The notes below the pieces were generated by a model, which made no database searches, was not told where the DNA came from, and worked only from the letters and a program-made list of their open reading frames with translations. Both the position numbers and the translations under genes were made by a program. A stretch of 64,000 nt of DNA from Ianthella basta (taxonomy: Eukaryota > Porifera > Demospongiae > Verongiida > Ianthellidae). The stretch covers positions 2,095,482 through 2,159,481 of the forward strand of contig OZ025873.1 of NCBI GenBank assembly GCA_964019415.1, read 5' to 3'. Positions 31,643 to 41,767 of the stretch are shown piece after piece. Each line of letters begins with the position of its first letter. The first letter of the stretch is position 1.

Positions 31643-32495
31643 CAGCACACACACACACACACAAGCGCACACACACACACAAGCGCACGCACACACACAC
31701 AAGCGCGCACACACACCAGCACACACACACACACCAGCACACACACACACACACACGCACGCACAAACACACACACATTTTTCTCCCGCAGCACACACAC
31801 AAGTTCAACACATGCAAACCACCTACACAAACACAACCTCACTCACCCCTCCCCTGCCCCACACTCACTGAGGTAGTGGTCCGACATGAGGTTCTCCCTA
31901 GAAAAGTAGTACTCAACTTGTCGCTGCACCATCTGCTTCAAGTCACCCTCCAATGCACCAGGTGACTCAAGCGCCTCTGGAATCTTTGTAGAAACATCCT
32001 ACACACACACACACATCAGACAGACACATAAGCAGTTTGAGAGAGGACCCACATTCCACTCATTCTACGAATCTATAAGTAACAGTGTTCACACCCAAGG
32101 TTGAGCAACACTTACAGAGACACACATATAGACACACACACACACACACAGAGAGAGAGACCTGACTAACTGGCACAGACCAACCAACCACATAAAATAA
32201 CGCCCAAACCACTTCCCACCGTCAAAAACACTCACTGATGCCAGAGGGACTTTCTCTTGCGCAGGCAACTCACTACACGAGTTTGAGACAAAGACATAAG
32301 ATACACTGGTACAGTTACCTATCACATGAGAGCGCACAAACCTGCCAGGAGTCGTCACAGCCGTGTCTCCTCCCTTGTCATCGTGATTGTCCTACAGGAC
32401 AGGTGAAAATATCAACAAACATATCGTGGGACTGAACTCGTCTTTAAAAACGTCCCTACCTGATCTCTCTTGGACTCAGTACTTTCTCCTGACAT
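27015..32495 (-). CDS. LARP4: LARP4/LARP4B-type La-related RNA-binding protein
   Basis: Cytoplasmic La-related protein that binds poly(A) RNA and stabilises mRNA. Thirteen exons, 5' to 3': 32460-32495, 32342-32391, 32236-32272, 31869-31998, 31268-31326, 31029-31181, 30679-30789, 30280-30471, 29640-29975, 29354-29434, 28698-28994, 27915-28397, 27015-27323; 757 aa. The La motif (about 60-135) is recognisable from [33 protein letters not shown] and [18 protein letters not shown]. The RRM-like domain (about 138-215) has [38 protein letters not shown] and PLHVRLK. Later come a Pro/Gly/Arg-rich region with RGG-like motifs, the LARP4-type FPPLPG segment, and a 7-residue Arg-Ser-Gly-Gly-Gly-Asp-His repeat (about 505-590). 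It is head-to-head with EIF1 copy 1. Confidence 0.9.
28060..28345 (-). repeat. 21-bp in-frame coding repeat in LARP4 (about 13 units)
   Basis: About thirteen 21-bp units in exon 12; each codes for a GGGDHRS or GGGEHRS heptad on the minus strand. Codons are nearly identical (GATCGATGGTCACC on the plus strand), so array length probably varies among individuals. The heptad supplies a charged, flexible, RNA-binding-like tail not typical of vertebrate LARP4. Confidence 0.9.
31610..31802. repeat. (CA)n with AGCGCA/CAGCACA variants
   Basis: About 190 bp of CA with regular AAGCGCAC and CCAGCACA interruptions, in the LARP4 intron after exon 4. Confidence 0.9.
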
Positions 32496-32769
32496 GATAT
32501 ACAATACTTAACTCCTACTTGCCTCCCTAGGTGCCTGCAGGAATTCCTTTCTTGCTGCAGAGTGAATGAATTCCTAGCTAGGCTTTCCCCCACTGCAAGG
32601 GTGTACCACCATGTGGAAGGGCAGGGCACGTAAGTTTTACGAGATTTTACGGAATACATTTCCGGTGATGTGGACATGGCAACCATAGTGACGTCAATTA
32701 ATCGTCACTTCCTCTCCTGGTGGCACGTGACTAATCAAGTGCCATTAGGAGACGGGCTGGTGAGGCGGT
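32496..32769. promoter_or_regulatory. Divergent promoter region, LARP4 / EIF1 copy 1
   Basis: 274 bp between start codons. It holds a full CRE (TGACGTCA, 32689-32696) and a CACGTGA E-box (32724-32730). From 32709 onward the sequence belongs to the duplicated block, so the EIF1-proximal part, including the E-box, is shared with copy 2 while the CRE is not. Confidence 0.6.
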
Positions 32770-33469
32770 ATGACAGACTCGGATATTCTCAACCTTCAGT
32801 GGAACGGTATGGCATAAGATTGAGCGTAGCGTATGCACCAGGTGATGCTTGTCATACTTACGTTCCTCTAGACCCATTCTTTGACGTCAGTAGAGTGGAA
32901 GGTGGCCAGTCGGGGCTCATTCACATCAGGATCCAACAGAGAAATGGAAGAAAGACATTGACCACGGTTCAAGGAATATCGGACGATTACGACAAAAAGA
33001 AGCTCGTAAAAGCCTTTAAAAAGGTAACGATATTACTTGATATCTTGTAACAGAGTCACTATGTCGGTCAGCTAGGGACACTATTAGTGGACATTTTAAA
33101 CATTCCATAGCTGTTTACCCCGTTAACGTAGTAAAACCAATAGAAAAGACTTACTGACTACCGAATGTAGGCAGCCGTTGCTTTTGTGAAGTGGCAGGTG
33201 GTACGCAGCAATGGGTACTGATCTGTATGCCATTGTGTGTGCGCGTGTGTATGTTGATGTGCAAGTCCATGCGAAGTCTTTCTGTTAATCTTTACTCCAC
33301 CTCTCCTCCTGTCCCTTCCAAGGAGTTTGCATGCAACGGCACCGTAGTGGATCACCCTGAGTATGGTGAGGTTATCCAGTTGCAGGGAGACCAGAGGAAG
33401 AATATTTGTGAATTCTTAATTCGTATTGAACTGGCCAAGAAAGATCAAGTTAAGGTCCATGGCTTCTGA
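32770..33469 (+). CDS. EIF1: Translation initiation factor eIF1 (SUI1), copy 1
   Basis: Small start-codon fidelity factor of the 40S subunit. Exons 32770-32806, 32872-33023, 33323-33469 give 111 aa, against 113 in human. The SUI1 core is highly conserved: GLIHIRIQQRNGRKTLTTVQ, DDYDKKKLVKAFKK, EFACNGTVV, HPEYGEVIQLQGDQRKNI and QVKVHGF. The start was chosen because MTDSDILNLQWN joins in phase to DPFFDV and aligns with the eIF1 N-terminus; longer upstream frames read through intron. It differs from copy 2 at residues 5 (Asp/Ala) and 11 (Trp/Ser). It sits in a recent 1.2-kb duplication. Confidence 0.93.
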
Positions 33470-33826
33470 CACCTATTAATCTCAGTAGTTACTGTGCACA
33501 CATACACTATTCATGCTGCTATTAAATTTTGTGCAAGTTGCTGCTGTTTCAGACTGTGTTCACTATGGAGTAGTGCTAGGTTGGAGGACTCTTAACAGGT
33601 GGTAAGCGCAGAAACTAAACTAGCTATCAGTTTTGAGGGATTTCACAAAGGGGGCAAGATCTATGCAAGGAAGTAGTGACAGCATTAATGTGGGGGGACA
33701 ATCAAACTATAATTATATAGCATATTATATAATAAAACTGGTGGTGTAGGTGGGGTTTCTTTTGTCAGAAAGTTACAAATTAATCACAGCCTTCATTCAT
33801 TTCTACTACTAACAATACTTCGTCAT

Positions 33827-33915
33827 TCACTGGACTAGCTTCTGGAATTCCTTCTGATCTTCCTCACTCAGAATCTTTGTGACATCATCCTTTGCCGCCA
33901 CCTTCTTGTAATAAT
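33827..33915 (-). pseudogene. 3'-terminal fragment of the unrecognised gene at 37181-38742
   Basis: The last ~29 codons (ending VTKILSEEDQKEFQKLVQ and stop) were carried along with EIF1 copy 1. The match stops abruptly at 33915, and the sequence beyond has no continuation of the gene. This shows the block at 36063 is the parent and the one at 32709 the derived copy. Confidence 0.85.
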
Positions 33916-34121
33916 TATCAGCAAAGGATTCATTACAACAAATGATAACTTATAGGGCAAGGACTGCCCATCATACCGTCAATGAAGTTATAATATTGTA
34001 GATGAACTAATACAAGAACACGATAAAGAGAGGACAGCTAAAGCAAAAAAAACGGTTAGCAATTAATCTAATACACTGCATACAGATAACTGAACATTAG
34101 TGGTTGACCACTAGAGAGGCC
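33916..34121. other. Unique spacer next to duplication breakpoint
   Basis: AT-rich DNA with no match to the second block, no gene and no obvious inverted repeat. It is the 3' flank of the gag-like gene. Confidence 0.5.
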
Positions 34122-35762
34122 TCAGCGAGAGGTGGGAGGGGTAGGGGGGGGTGGAAGCAGTGGCCCAGTACTCTGAGGCCATGACCCCCGGACCGAGGGG
34201 TATGGGGCAGCCCTTGAGGAGGGGCAAGACTTGGCCCGATGACCCCTTCCGCACAAAGAACAAACATGGTCCTTCTTGCAAGATGAAAACTGGCAATAGC
34301 GGCCCTCATTCCATCTCAAGCAAATTTCCTTTACTGAGGAAGAGTGGGCCACTTGACGTTCTTTCTGCTGGGCCCACTGTAAGAACTGAAAATTCAATTC
34401 ATTCCATTTGGCAGCCTGGGGGGCTGCCGCTGCCATCTGGCGAAATTGCTTGTCATAGTGGACCCATACCTCAGGGGGGGTTATCCCGGGCTAAACGCCC
34501 AATTACCCCCAGGTATTGAAAGAGCTCAAGCCCGCGAGTGGGAGTGGTCGCCACAATTGTGCTCGCCCAGGCAGTGAAGGCTAAAGCCCAATCCTGAAAG
34601 GAATCGATGGGCACCTTTTTCCTCTTCTGTTTATCTTTGTCTTTGTCCCCCGTGTTTACGAACGCTTCAAATACGTTCTCCGGCAGCAAGTCTCTTAAAT
34701 CAATGAACTCCCCCTTGCGAATGCTCTCCACCAGCGAAGCTGGTATGGCTGGGAGACCGCCACCGGGGGCAAAACCCACTGTAGGCACCGCAGATACTGC
34801 AGCTTTGGTGGAGTCACTGCTCACAGCTGCCCCGCTGTTTTGAACCACACAACCAGCCAAAGTGCCAGCCAAGATAGGGCCTGTGGCATGGATGAAAAAT
34901 GGGGTATATGGTGCCAGTCCTGTTCGCGCAAGCCAAGTTGCAAACAAAAGAAGGAAAGCATATACAACACACAATAATCATCCGCATGCGAGTGGACCCC
35001 ACAAGCGAGTGTATATTCAATGCACTGCACACTAATCGCCCACATGCAAGTGGACGCCGCAAGCGGGTACATATACAATACACCATATCATCCACCTGCG
35101 AGTGGACCCCACAAGAGAGTCTATAAACAATGGATAATAATCATCCACGTGCGAGGGCCCCTACAAACTGGGGTCCACTGCATACCCTATGCACTTATTG
35201 ACCATACAAAAATGAGTGAGTACCAAAGGTAGCAGACCCATAGATATACCAAGGCCAGTGCACAACCTCTGAAGACCGTCACTGTAAGGCATTTAGGCCC
35301 AAACAGGGGCGTATGTCCACCATTACAAGCCCCTGATACATTAGACATATTTTGGTATTGTTCATACACGACAACCATGCAATGATATAATTATTATTAT
35401 TATGCGAGCAATACAAATTATTACGCAACCGACTCACCGCTAGCGCTTCCACCTTCGGTGGAAGGGAGAGTCACAGTAGACGTCGCCGGGGTGGAAGCAA
35501 GGGAACCACCAATACCGGTACCGGAAGAGCCGCTAGCCTGGTCCACGGAAGCGGGCGAGGTAGACGCCTGCAGCTGCGAGTCAGCGGGCGGAGCCGACTG
35601 GGCTGGCGGAGCGAGACGCTGTACTGCCTCTGCCAGCTGGTTGTGCTGGCGCTGGAGCGCCAACATACACTCTAGGACCGAAGCCAGCGTAGGTTCAGGT
35701 GGAGTCGCAGCTGGAACCGACCCAGCGTTAGTCGTCCCACTCTCTCCGCTCAGCGAAGTCAT
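34122..35762 (-). CDS. Gag-like protein with CCCH/CCHC zinc module, DIRS/retroelement-type, frame broken
   Basis: Two exons, 35438-35762 and 34122-34880, with a donor (GCG|GTGAGT) and acceptor (CCACAG|GCC) that join in phase. Exon 1: acidic/Ser-rich start and a short predicted coiled coil (LECMLALQRQHNQLAEAVQR). Exon 2: a helical gag-like core (DWALAFTAWASTIVATTPTR, LELFQYLGVIGRLA, WVHYDKQFRQMA) and a zinc module (CLRWNEGRYCQFSSCKKDHV, then CSLCGRGHRAKSC). This pattern is typical of gag-like ORFs beside DIRS-type retroelements in sponges and cnidarians. A run of seven C on the coding strand (plus-strand G, about 34474-34480) puts the two halves of exon 2 in different frames: either a real break or a homopolymer error. 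No reverse transcriptase or tyrosine recombinase lies nearby. Confidence 0.65.
34978..35166. repeat. About 54-bp degenerate tandem repeat, 3.5 copies
   Basis: Units begin CATCCRCNTGCGAGTGGACC and run through CCACAAGCGAGT and TATANACAAT, in the intron of the gag-like gene. Divergence between copies is high, so it is older than the EIF1 duplication. Confidence 0.8.
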
Positions 35763-36062
35763 GTCACGTGTGGGGGAATGAAGGACAATAGACAGGGAGA
35801 CAACAAAGTCCAGCGACAGCGAAAGCGTTCACTTCTTGACGAGAGCAAGGAGCGTCGGTAACGTTGCGGCGCAACGCAACGACGAAATGATTTGCCACAC
35901 GTTCGGGCTCCAGCCATTTAAATTAGCGGTTCCTCCTATTGGTCCGTTCGTCGGGTATCCATTTTTACAAGGAGCATGCACCTTTCCACTCCCAATATTG
36001 CTAGGAAGGGAATGAGAATGGGCGCCTCGGCATTAACCACGTCTAACTGCGTTAAACTCCAT
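35763..36062. promoter_or_regulatory. Upstream region of gag-like gene and of EIF1 copy 2
   Basis: A TCACGTGTG E-box lies directly before the gag-like start codon (35764-35772). The stretch 35820-35945 is GC-richer, with CG dinucleotides and a CCTATTGGTCC inverted CCAAT box near 35934. No gene. Sequence homology to the first block starts at 36063. Confidence 0.45.
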
Positions 36063-37269
36063 TTCCTCTCCTGGTGGCACGTGACTAATCACCTGCCATT
36101 AGGAGACGGGCTGGTGAGGCGGTATGACAGACTCGGCTATTCTCAACCTTCAGTCGAACGGTATGGCATAAGATTGAGCGTAGCGTATGCACCAGGTGAT
36201 GCTTGTCATACTTACGTTCCTCTAGACCCATTCTTTGACGTCAGTAGAGTGGAAGGTGGCCAGTCGGGGCTCATTCACATCAGGATCCAACAGAGAAATG
36301 GAAGAAAGACATTGACCACGGTTCAAGGAATATCGGACGATTACGACAAAAAGAAGCTCGTAAAAGCCTTTAAAAAGGTAACGATATTACTTGATATCTT
36401 GTAACAGAGTCACTATGTCGGTCAGCTAGGGACACTATTAGTGGACATTTTAAACATTCCATAGCTGTTTACCCCGTTAACGTAGTAAAACCAATAGAAA
36501 AGACTTACTGACTACCGAATGTAGGCAGCCGTTGCTTTTGTGAAGTGGCAGGTGGTACGCAGCAATGGGTACTGATCTGTATGCCATTGTGTGTGCGCGT
36601 GTGTATGTTGATGTGCAAGTCCATGCGAAGTCTTTCTGTTAATCTTTACTCCACCTCTCCTCCTGTCCCTTCCAAGGAGTTTGCATGCAACGGCACCGTA
36701 GTGGATCACCCTGAGTATGGTGAGGTTATCCAGTTGCAGGGAGACCAGAGGAAGAATATTTGTGAATTCTTAATTCGTATTGAACTGGCCAAGAAAGATC
36801 AAGTTAAGGTCCATGGCTTCTGACACCTATTAATCTCAGTAGTTACTGTGCACACATACACTATTCATGCTGCTATTAAATTTTGTGCAAGTTGCTGCTG
36901 TTTCAGACTGTGTTCACTATGGAGTAGTGCTAGGTTGGAGGACTCTTAACAGGTGGTAAGCGCAGAAACTAAACTAGCTATCAGTTTTGAGGGATTTCAC
37001 AAAGGGGGCAAGATCTATGCAAGGAAGTAGTGACAGCATTAATGTGGGGGGACAATCAAACTATAATTATATAGCATATTATATAATAAAACTGGTGGTG
37101 TAGGTGGGGTTTCTTTTGTCAGAAAGTTACAAATTAATCACAGCCTTCATTCATTTCTACTACTAACAATACTTCGTCATTCACTGGACTAGCTTCTGGA
37201 ATTCCTTCTGATCTTCCTCACTCAGAATCTTTGTGACATCATCCTTTGCCGCCACCTTTTTGTAATAAT
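36063..37269. repeat. Duplicated 1.2-kb block, copy 2 (parent)
   Basis: Counterpart of 32709-33915. Here the right edge continues smoothly into the complete facing gene, which marks it as the original location. Confidence 0.95.
36124..36823 (+). CDS. EIF1: Translation initiation factor eIF1 (SUI1), copy 2
   Basis: Exons 36124-36160, 36226-36377, 36677-36823; 111 aa with the same SUI1 core as copy 1. The N-terminus reads MTDSAILNLQSN, nearer to the usual eIF1 start (small residue and Ser) than copy 1, so this is probably the ancestral copy. A CACGTGAC E-box lies about 45 bp upstream of the ATG, as in copy 1. Both copies have intact frames and splice sites and may both be expressed. It converges on the unrecognised gene with a 357-bp gap. 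Confidence 0.93.
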
Positions 37270-38742
37270 GCAGTGGGGGAACAGGCTGTCCTTCCTCGTA
37301 GGACCTGAGGTATTCCTTTGTGTGGCTGCGTGCCTCATTGAGAGCCAATTTACCTGATTCCACCCAGACTTTCACAAACTCAGGGTAAGGTGTGACATCC
37401 TTGTTTGTGAAAATAGCATCCTCTATTTGTTGCATCATCCAGTCAAAGAGGCAGTCTCTGCCATGGTAACGCAAAATGGCCGCTCTCGAAGCCTCCTGCA
37501 ATTTTCTAATCTGCTGTAGAGTTGCTCCTTTCTTGGCAGCATACAGCTCGGCCACGGTGATGCCAGTTTGGGCCCGGGCACAGGATGGACCAATCCGCTC
37601 ACTAGCATGAGGGTCACCTAGCAACAAGACAGGGAGGGTGCAATATGATGTCTCATCAAACAATAATGCACACACTTAGTGACATTTTCATCTGCATTGC
37701 TACAAAATTGAGTAAAGGAAGTATTCGGCCTGTGGGATTGCTACTAGGAATGTGGAGTAAATGGCTTCACTGAACTGGCTCAAAGGCTAACAAACACAAT
37801 GTGGCTGCCTTTCCATGCACAGCCTGAAGCCCTGTACAGCATTGCTACTAGTTTCCTAATACACTCACAGGGATTCTTCCTAAACAGTAACTTTTATGCA
37901 TTTGCTGACTTCCATGATTATGTGAATGTAGCTGAAAGTCTTGCAACCTGTGCCATAACTCCTCTAATAATTTTGCTTTGACATCAGGGAGTGGGTACTG
38001 TACTGCTCAGGCTAGCTGCTCCCGGATCTTACAGCATGCACCCATACAACAACATTGAGCACTATGACAAGGTGAAGCAGTCTAGGAGCGGTAGCAGGCA
38101 GGCAGGAAGGCATGACAGACAGAACCAATGACATCAGTTCAACAATTGCATCATTGGCCACAGAAACTCGGTTTATGCCGCACAAATGTCGAATGTACAT
38201 TCCCCTCCACGCACAGAAGACAAGACTACGACGAAGTGGTAGCTACCACGTGAGGCTAGAGGAATGAAGCTTCCCTTCCAGATTCTGGCTCGGGGGGAGG
38301 TTGACCTCCTGGGAAAGGTCAACCACACTGGACAGAAGGACCTACCTGTCAGTCCGGCTGGGTCGTATGTCCTAGTTCCTGGCAGGTATACCTCCCTCAC
38401 TTCGCCGCCCGCGTGCTTGACGCGTACCACACCGCAAAAGGAGATACCCCATCGCTGCACAGCTTGCTCCTCAAACTCCAGCGTGAAACTTGCTGGAGCG
38501 CTGTCCTTGAGGTCCAGAGAGGCCTCGCTCAAGAGACCAGACGTCTCCTTCTCGTTGTAAGCTACGCCCATCTCCCTAAACGCGTACTTTAGTTGTCCCA
38601 GAGCCGCATCAAACGAATAGAGGTTTCCAACAGATGGTTCCTCCATCGAAAGAGCTTTTCTGACGTCCGCACCTTGCTGTCCGCTTTCGGTGCAGAGATT
38701 GGACTCCAGACTAGAAGGGATGATCACTCGTGGGTAAGACAT
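37181..38742 (-). CDS. Unrecognised two-exon protein, 277 aa
   Basis: Exons 38346-38742 and 37181-37617 join in phase 1 (donor CAG|GTAGGT, acceptor TTGCTAG|GTG). I do not recognise the family. The N-terminal half is a mixed, possibly beta-rich region (SFTLEFEEQAVQRWGISF, GVVRVKHAGGEVREVYLPGT). The C-terminal half is helical and charged (GATLQQIRKLQEASRAAILR, RDCLFDWMMQQIEDAI, PYPEFVKVWVESGKLALNEA) and ends EEDQKEFQKLVQ. No signal peptide or membrane segment. Normal codon use and good splice sites make a real gene likely. A transposon sits only 36 bp upstream of the start codon, so its promoter has been displaced or replaced. Confidence 0.7.
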
Positions 38743-38894
38743 GATGGTTCTTTAGTTCTTCGCCAGGAAACGCTCGACTATAGAGATGTTGCAACGCGTC
38801 ATAGGTGTCACGTGACATCTTACTTCCGCATGGCAAAAGGTGTGCGTAAATACATTGACGAAGAGCGAGATTCGACCCGTAGGACATCGCCTCG

Positions 38895-40420
38895 ATGGTA
38901 CTTTCATGCTGCGCGCCGTTTTGCGCTAACAGAGCGACGAAGGAAGCCAAGGAGAAGGGAATCTGCTTCTATCGACTTCCACAAGACCCCATAAAGAGAG
39001 GATTGTGGCTTACGGCGATCAACAGGAAGGACTACAATCCTGGACCGAACACTTACATTTGCAGCGAGCATTTCGTTGGCGGTGAGTGGCAAATCAATAG
39101 CCAACTGCCTCTGTATCTGTATATTTATTATTCTAACACGTTGCACATATAATTGTAGGTAAAAGGAGTGATGATCCACAGTCTCCATCCTACTCACCGT
39201 CGATATTTGGGCAAACTAGGGATCCTGCTAAGGGGCTTACTGCAATGCAGCAACAGAGGAGATATGAAGCAGTGAAGCGCAGGCAACAACAAAAAGATGA
39301 AGCAGAAGTGGTGGAGGAAGGGGAAATCAGTGAAGACACAGTGGAAAAGATGAGTGAAGATGCAATGGAAACAGATCAGCCATTATCCTCTGATATAGTT
39401 ACGGCTGATGAATCTTTGGAGGACTCCTTTAAATCTCTTGAGCAAGATTACCAGTTAAGGCTTGAGGAGCTGCAAGCTGCAAAGTGTAGTGCTGCATTGG
39501 GTAGAGGCTTTCCTGACGAAACTATGCTGAAGGGAGATGACAAAATGTGTTCCTTCTACACGGGCCTTCCTAGTTATACAATTATAATGTCCTTGTTCAG
39601 GTACACCACAAGGAGACTTCCAGAGAGTTCAGCAAACAAATTAACCAACTTCCAGTGCTTTCTATTAACACTGATGAAGCTACGACTGAACCTTTCAAAC
39701 TTCGACTTAGCTTTCAGATTCTGCATTCATGAGACAACAGTAGGCAGGATTATAACCAAGTGGCTGCAGCTTATGGACATTCGAATGACATTATTGATCC
39801 AGTGGCCTGACAGGGAAAGGACTAAAGCAACAATGCCATGGTGCTTTAGGTCACACTATGGACTAAGTGTGACATCAATCATCGATTGTTTCGAGATTTT
39901 CATCGAGAAGCCAATGGACCTGATGTCCAAGACAGCAACGTGGTCCTCTTACAAGCATTACAATACAGTAAAATACCTGATAAGTATAACTCCACAGGGA
40001 ACGGTGAACTTCATATCAAAAGGATATGCTGGCAGAGTGTCAGACAAGTACATAACTGAAGACTGTGGCTATCTTAACAAACTTCAAGCAGGAGATGTTG
40101 TGCTGGCCAATCGTGGGTTCAATGTGGAAGATAGTGTGGCGTACAGAGGTGCAACTCTGAATATTCCAGCATTCACAACGGGGAAGTCACAACTTTCCCC
40201 TGGAGATGTGGAGTCAACGCGAAGATTAGCTAACGTTAGGATACACGTGGAACGTGTGATTGGCTCAGTGAGGCAAAAGTTTCAGATATTGAGCGCAACA
40301 ACGCCATTGCCAACCCAGTACACGAGGTCGAAGAATGGTGGTCCTATAATACTTGACTCTATTGTGCGAGTTTCTTGTGCTTTACATAATGCATGTAACA
40401 TTATTGTTTCAGCTACCTAA
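38895..40420 (+). CDS. THAP-domain Harbinger/ISL2EU transposase with altered catalytic residue
   Basis: Exons 38895-39081 and 39159-40420; 482 aa. Residues 1-63 form a THAP zinc finger (C2CH: CCAPFC, then W in RGLWL, then CSEHF). A charged linker follows, with a coiled-coil segment (SFKSLEQDYQLRLEELQAAK). The helix-turn-helix region (LPESSANKLTNFQCFLLTLM ... TTVGRIITKWLQ) precedes a DDE_Tnp_4 nuclease core. First Asp in SIIDCFEIFIEKP; Glu in NVRIHVERVIGSVRQKF. The family's second Asp, normally in a D-R/K-G-F motif, reads LANRGF: Asn (AAT, 40109-40111). With an otherwise intact frame, this predicts a transposase that still binds DNA but cannot cut. A sequence error cannot be excluded. Confidence 0.88.
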
Positions 40421-40627
40421 TGGGTCAACCCAGTTCATGGCTTATGTTGTCATTTTCTTTGTAAAACATGTTCTGCTTGCATATCTTTGTATGATAATCA
40501 TGAATGTATGCAATTGGAAATTATATATAATGGCCATTATATATAATCAAGACAGACGTGTCCAAGTAGAAAGATGGTGACTGTACATGTTGATATTGCA
40601 TTAAAATGACTTGAAATTCATGCAGTG

Positions 40628-41767
40628 TTAAAATATGCGTGGTTTCTTTGCTTTTTGCACTCCTTGGGCTGGGTGGCAAGTGGGGCAGAACCATTTACCT
40701 GAAGGAACTGCTGCCATTTGCAAACATGACACATGGAACCACTTGATTGGGCAATTTTTGTTGTCGCAACCAACCATGTCACCTCCTCTTGATTCCTGGC
40801 AATAGCACCATGTCCCCGGATCATCCTCATCTGAAGCTGTGGTGAAACGCTCACAATACTCCTCCATCAGGCTGAGTATAGCTGGCTTCCTATTCGTGTC
40901 CTTGCTAAGGTCACTGAGAAGCTCTGCCAGCTCTTGCTGGGTAGGTGCCTGCTTGGCTACCATTTCCTTCCATTTCGAACTTGAAGTTGACACTTTATTC
41001 CTCTGTGAGGCTGTCTTCTCTAGTTCTTCCATGGTAAGGTATGGCACCTGGCTACAAGCCATTGGCATGGATGGAGGTAACCACATGTTAGGCTTGGAGG
41101 TGCAGGTGGCATCGCGACGAATCCGAACGGCAGTCTCCAGCCAGTAAAGCATAGCTGCAACGTGGGAGCATGTTTCTGCCAAGCCAGCCATGCACGTGCA
41201 GTGGCCACATTTAACTGTACCAGTCTTCTGGATGGCTACCCATGGTCTTAGAGGGCTTAAGCTGGCTGCGTACGAATGCTTTACTCTTCCAGTCAAAAGG
41301 ACAATGTCGCCATACAGCTTCCAGGATGCTTCAAGGACCCATCCATCAATAAAGTACTTGTATGCGTCCAGGCTTTTGTAATTTCTTACTTCTTCTTCCG
41401 TCTTAAAACTGGTAGTGAATATCAGATAATGGTACAGGTCGGGATACCTGTGTGTGAGAAATTCAAGAAAGGACAAGTGGTGAACAAGGTGACATGAACA
41501 GGGATAATGTTATAGAGTTAATAACACTTGCATACGGGAGCCTACAAGACAGAACAACTAAAGAATCAAGTGCAGGCTGCGTAGCTACGCGTGCATATGC
41601 CGTACTCACATGAAATCTGGAAGATCGTCCTCCATCTGCGAAAAGGCGTCCTTCTTCAACCAATATGGGTCTTCGCCATTAAAAAGAGCTATCTTCTGGG
41701 TGTACCGCTTCTTGCTTGCACTGTCCAGAGTGAAATAATAGTCGGAGAGCCGCTTTCGATCTGCCAT
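40628..41767 (-). CDS. SWIM zinc finger + PHD finger protein of the ISL2EU element
   Basis: Exons 41610-41767 and 40628-41447; 325 aa from MADRKRLSDYYF. The middle has the SWIM signature (VKCGHCTCMAGLAETCSHVA), embedded in the region usual for the second ISL2EU protein (KSLDAYKYFIDGWVLEASWK, VKHSYAASLSPLRPWVA). The C-terminus is a PHD finger of ING-like type (WCYCQESRGGDMVGCDN, CPIKWFHVSCL, GKWFCPTC). In related elements a YqaJ-type nuclease normally follows the segment ending KPAILSLMEEYCERF; here the PHD follows within about 15 residues, so the nuclease is missing. The second exon is uninterrupted. The protein may act as a DNA/chromatin-binding accessory factor or be a deletion derivative. 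Confidence 0.85.

Larger units (their letters stand above)
32709..33915. repeat. Duplicated 1.2-kb block, copy 1
   Basis: Matches 36063-37269 at a constant offset of 3354 bases with no indel seen. Few substitutions were found: CAAG/CACC near 32736, two missense bases in EIF1 exon 1, and one T/C near 33905. It includes EIF1, its introns and 3' flank, and the last codons of the facing gene. Confidence 0.95.

Noticed and set aside
32670-33050. Longer eIF1 reading frame starting at 32670
   Set aside because: It reads through intron 1. The short exon 32770-32806 joins in phase and restores the family N-terminus.
34471-34974. 167-codon frame taken as a separate gene starting MCVVYAFLLLF
   Set aside because: Its first ~30 codons are intron of the gag-like gene; the acceptor at 34880 joins the rest to exon 1.
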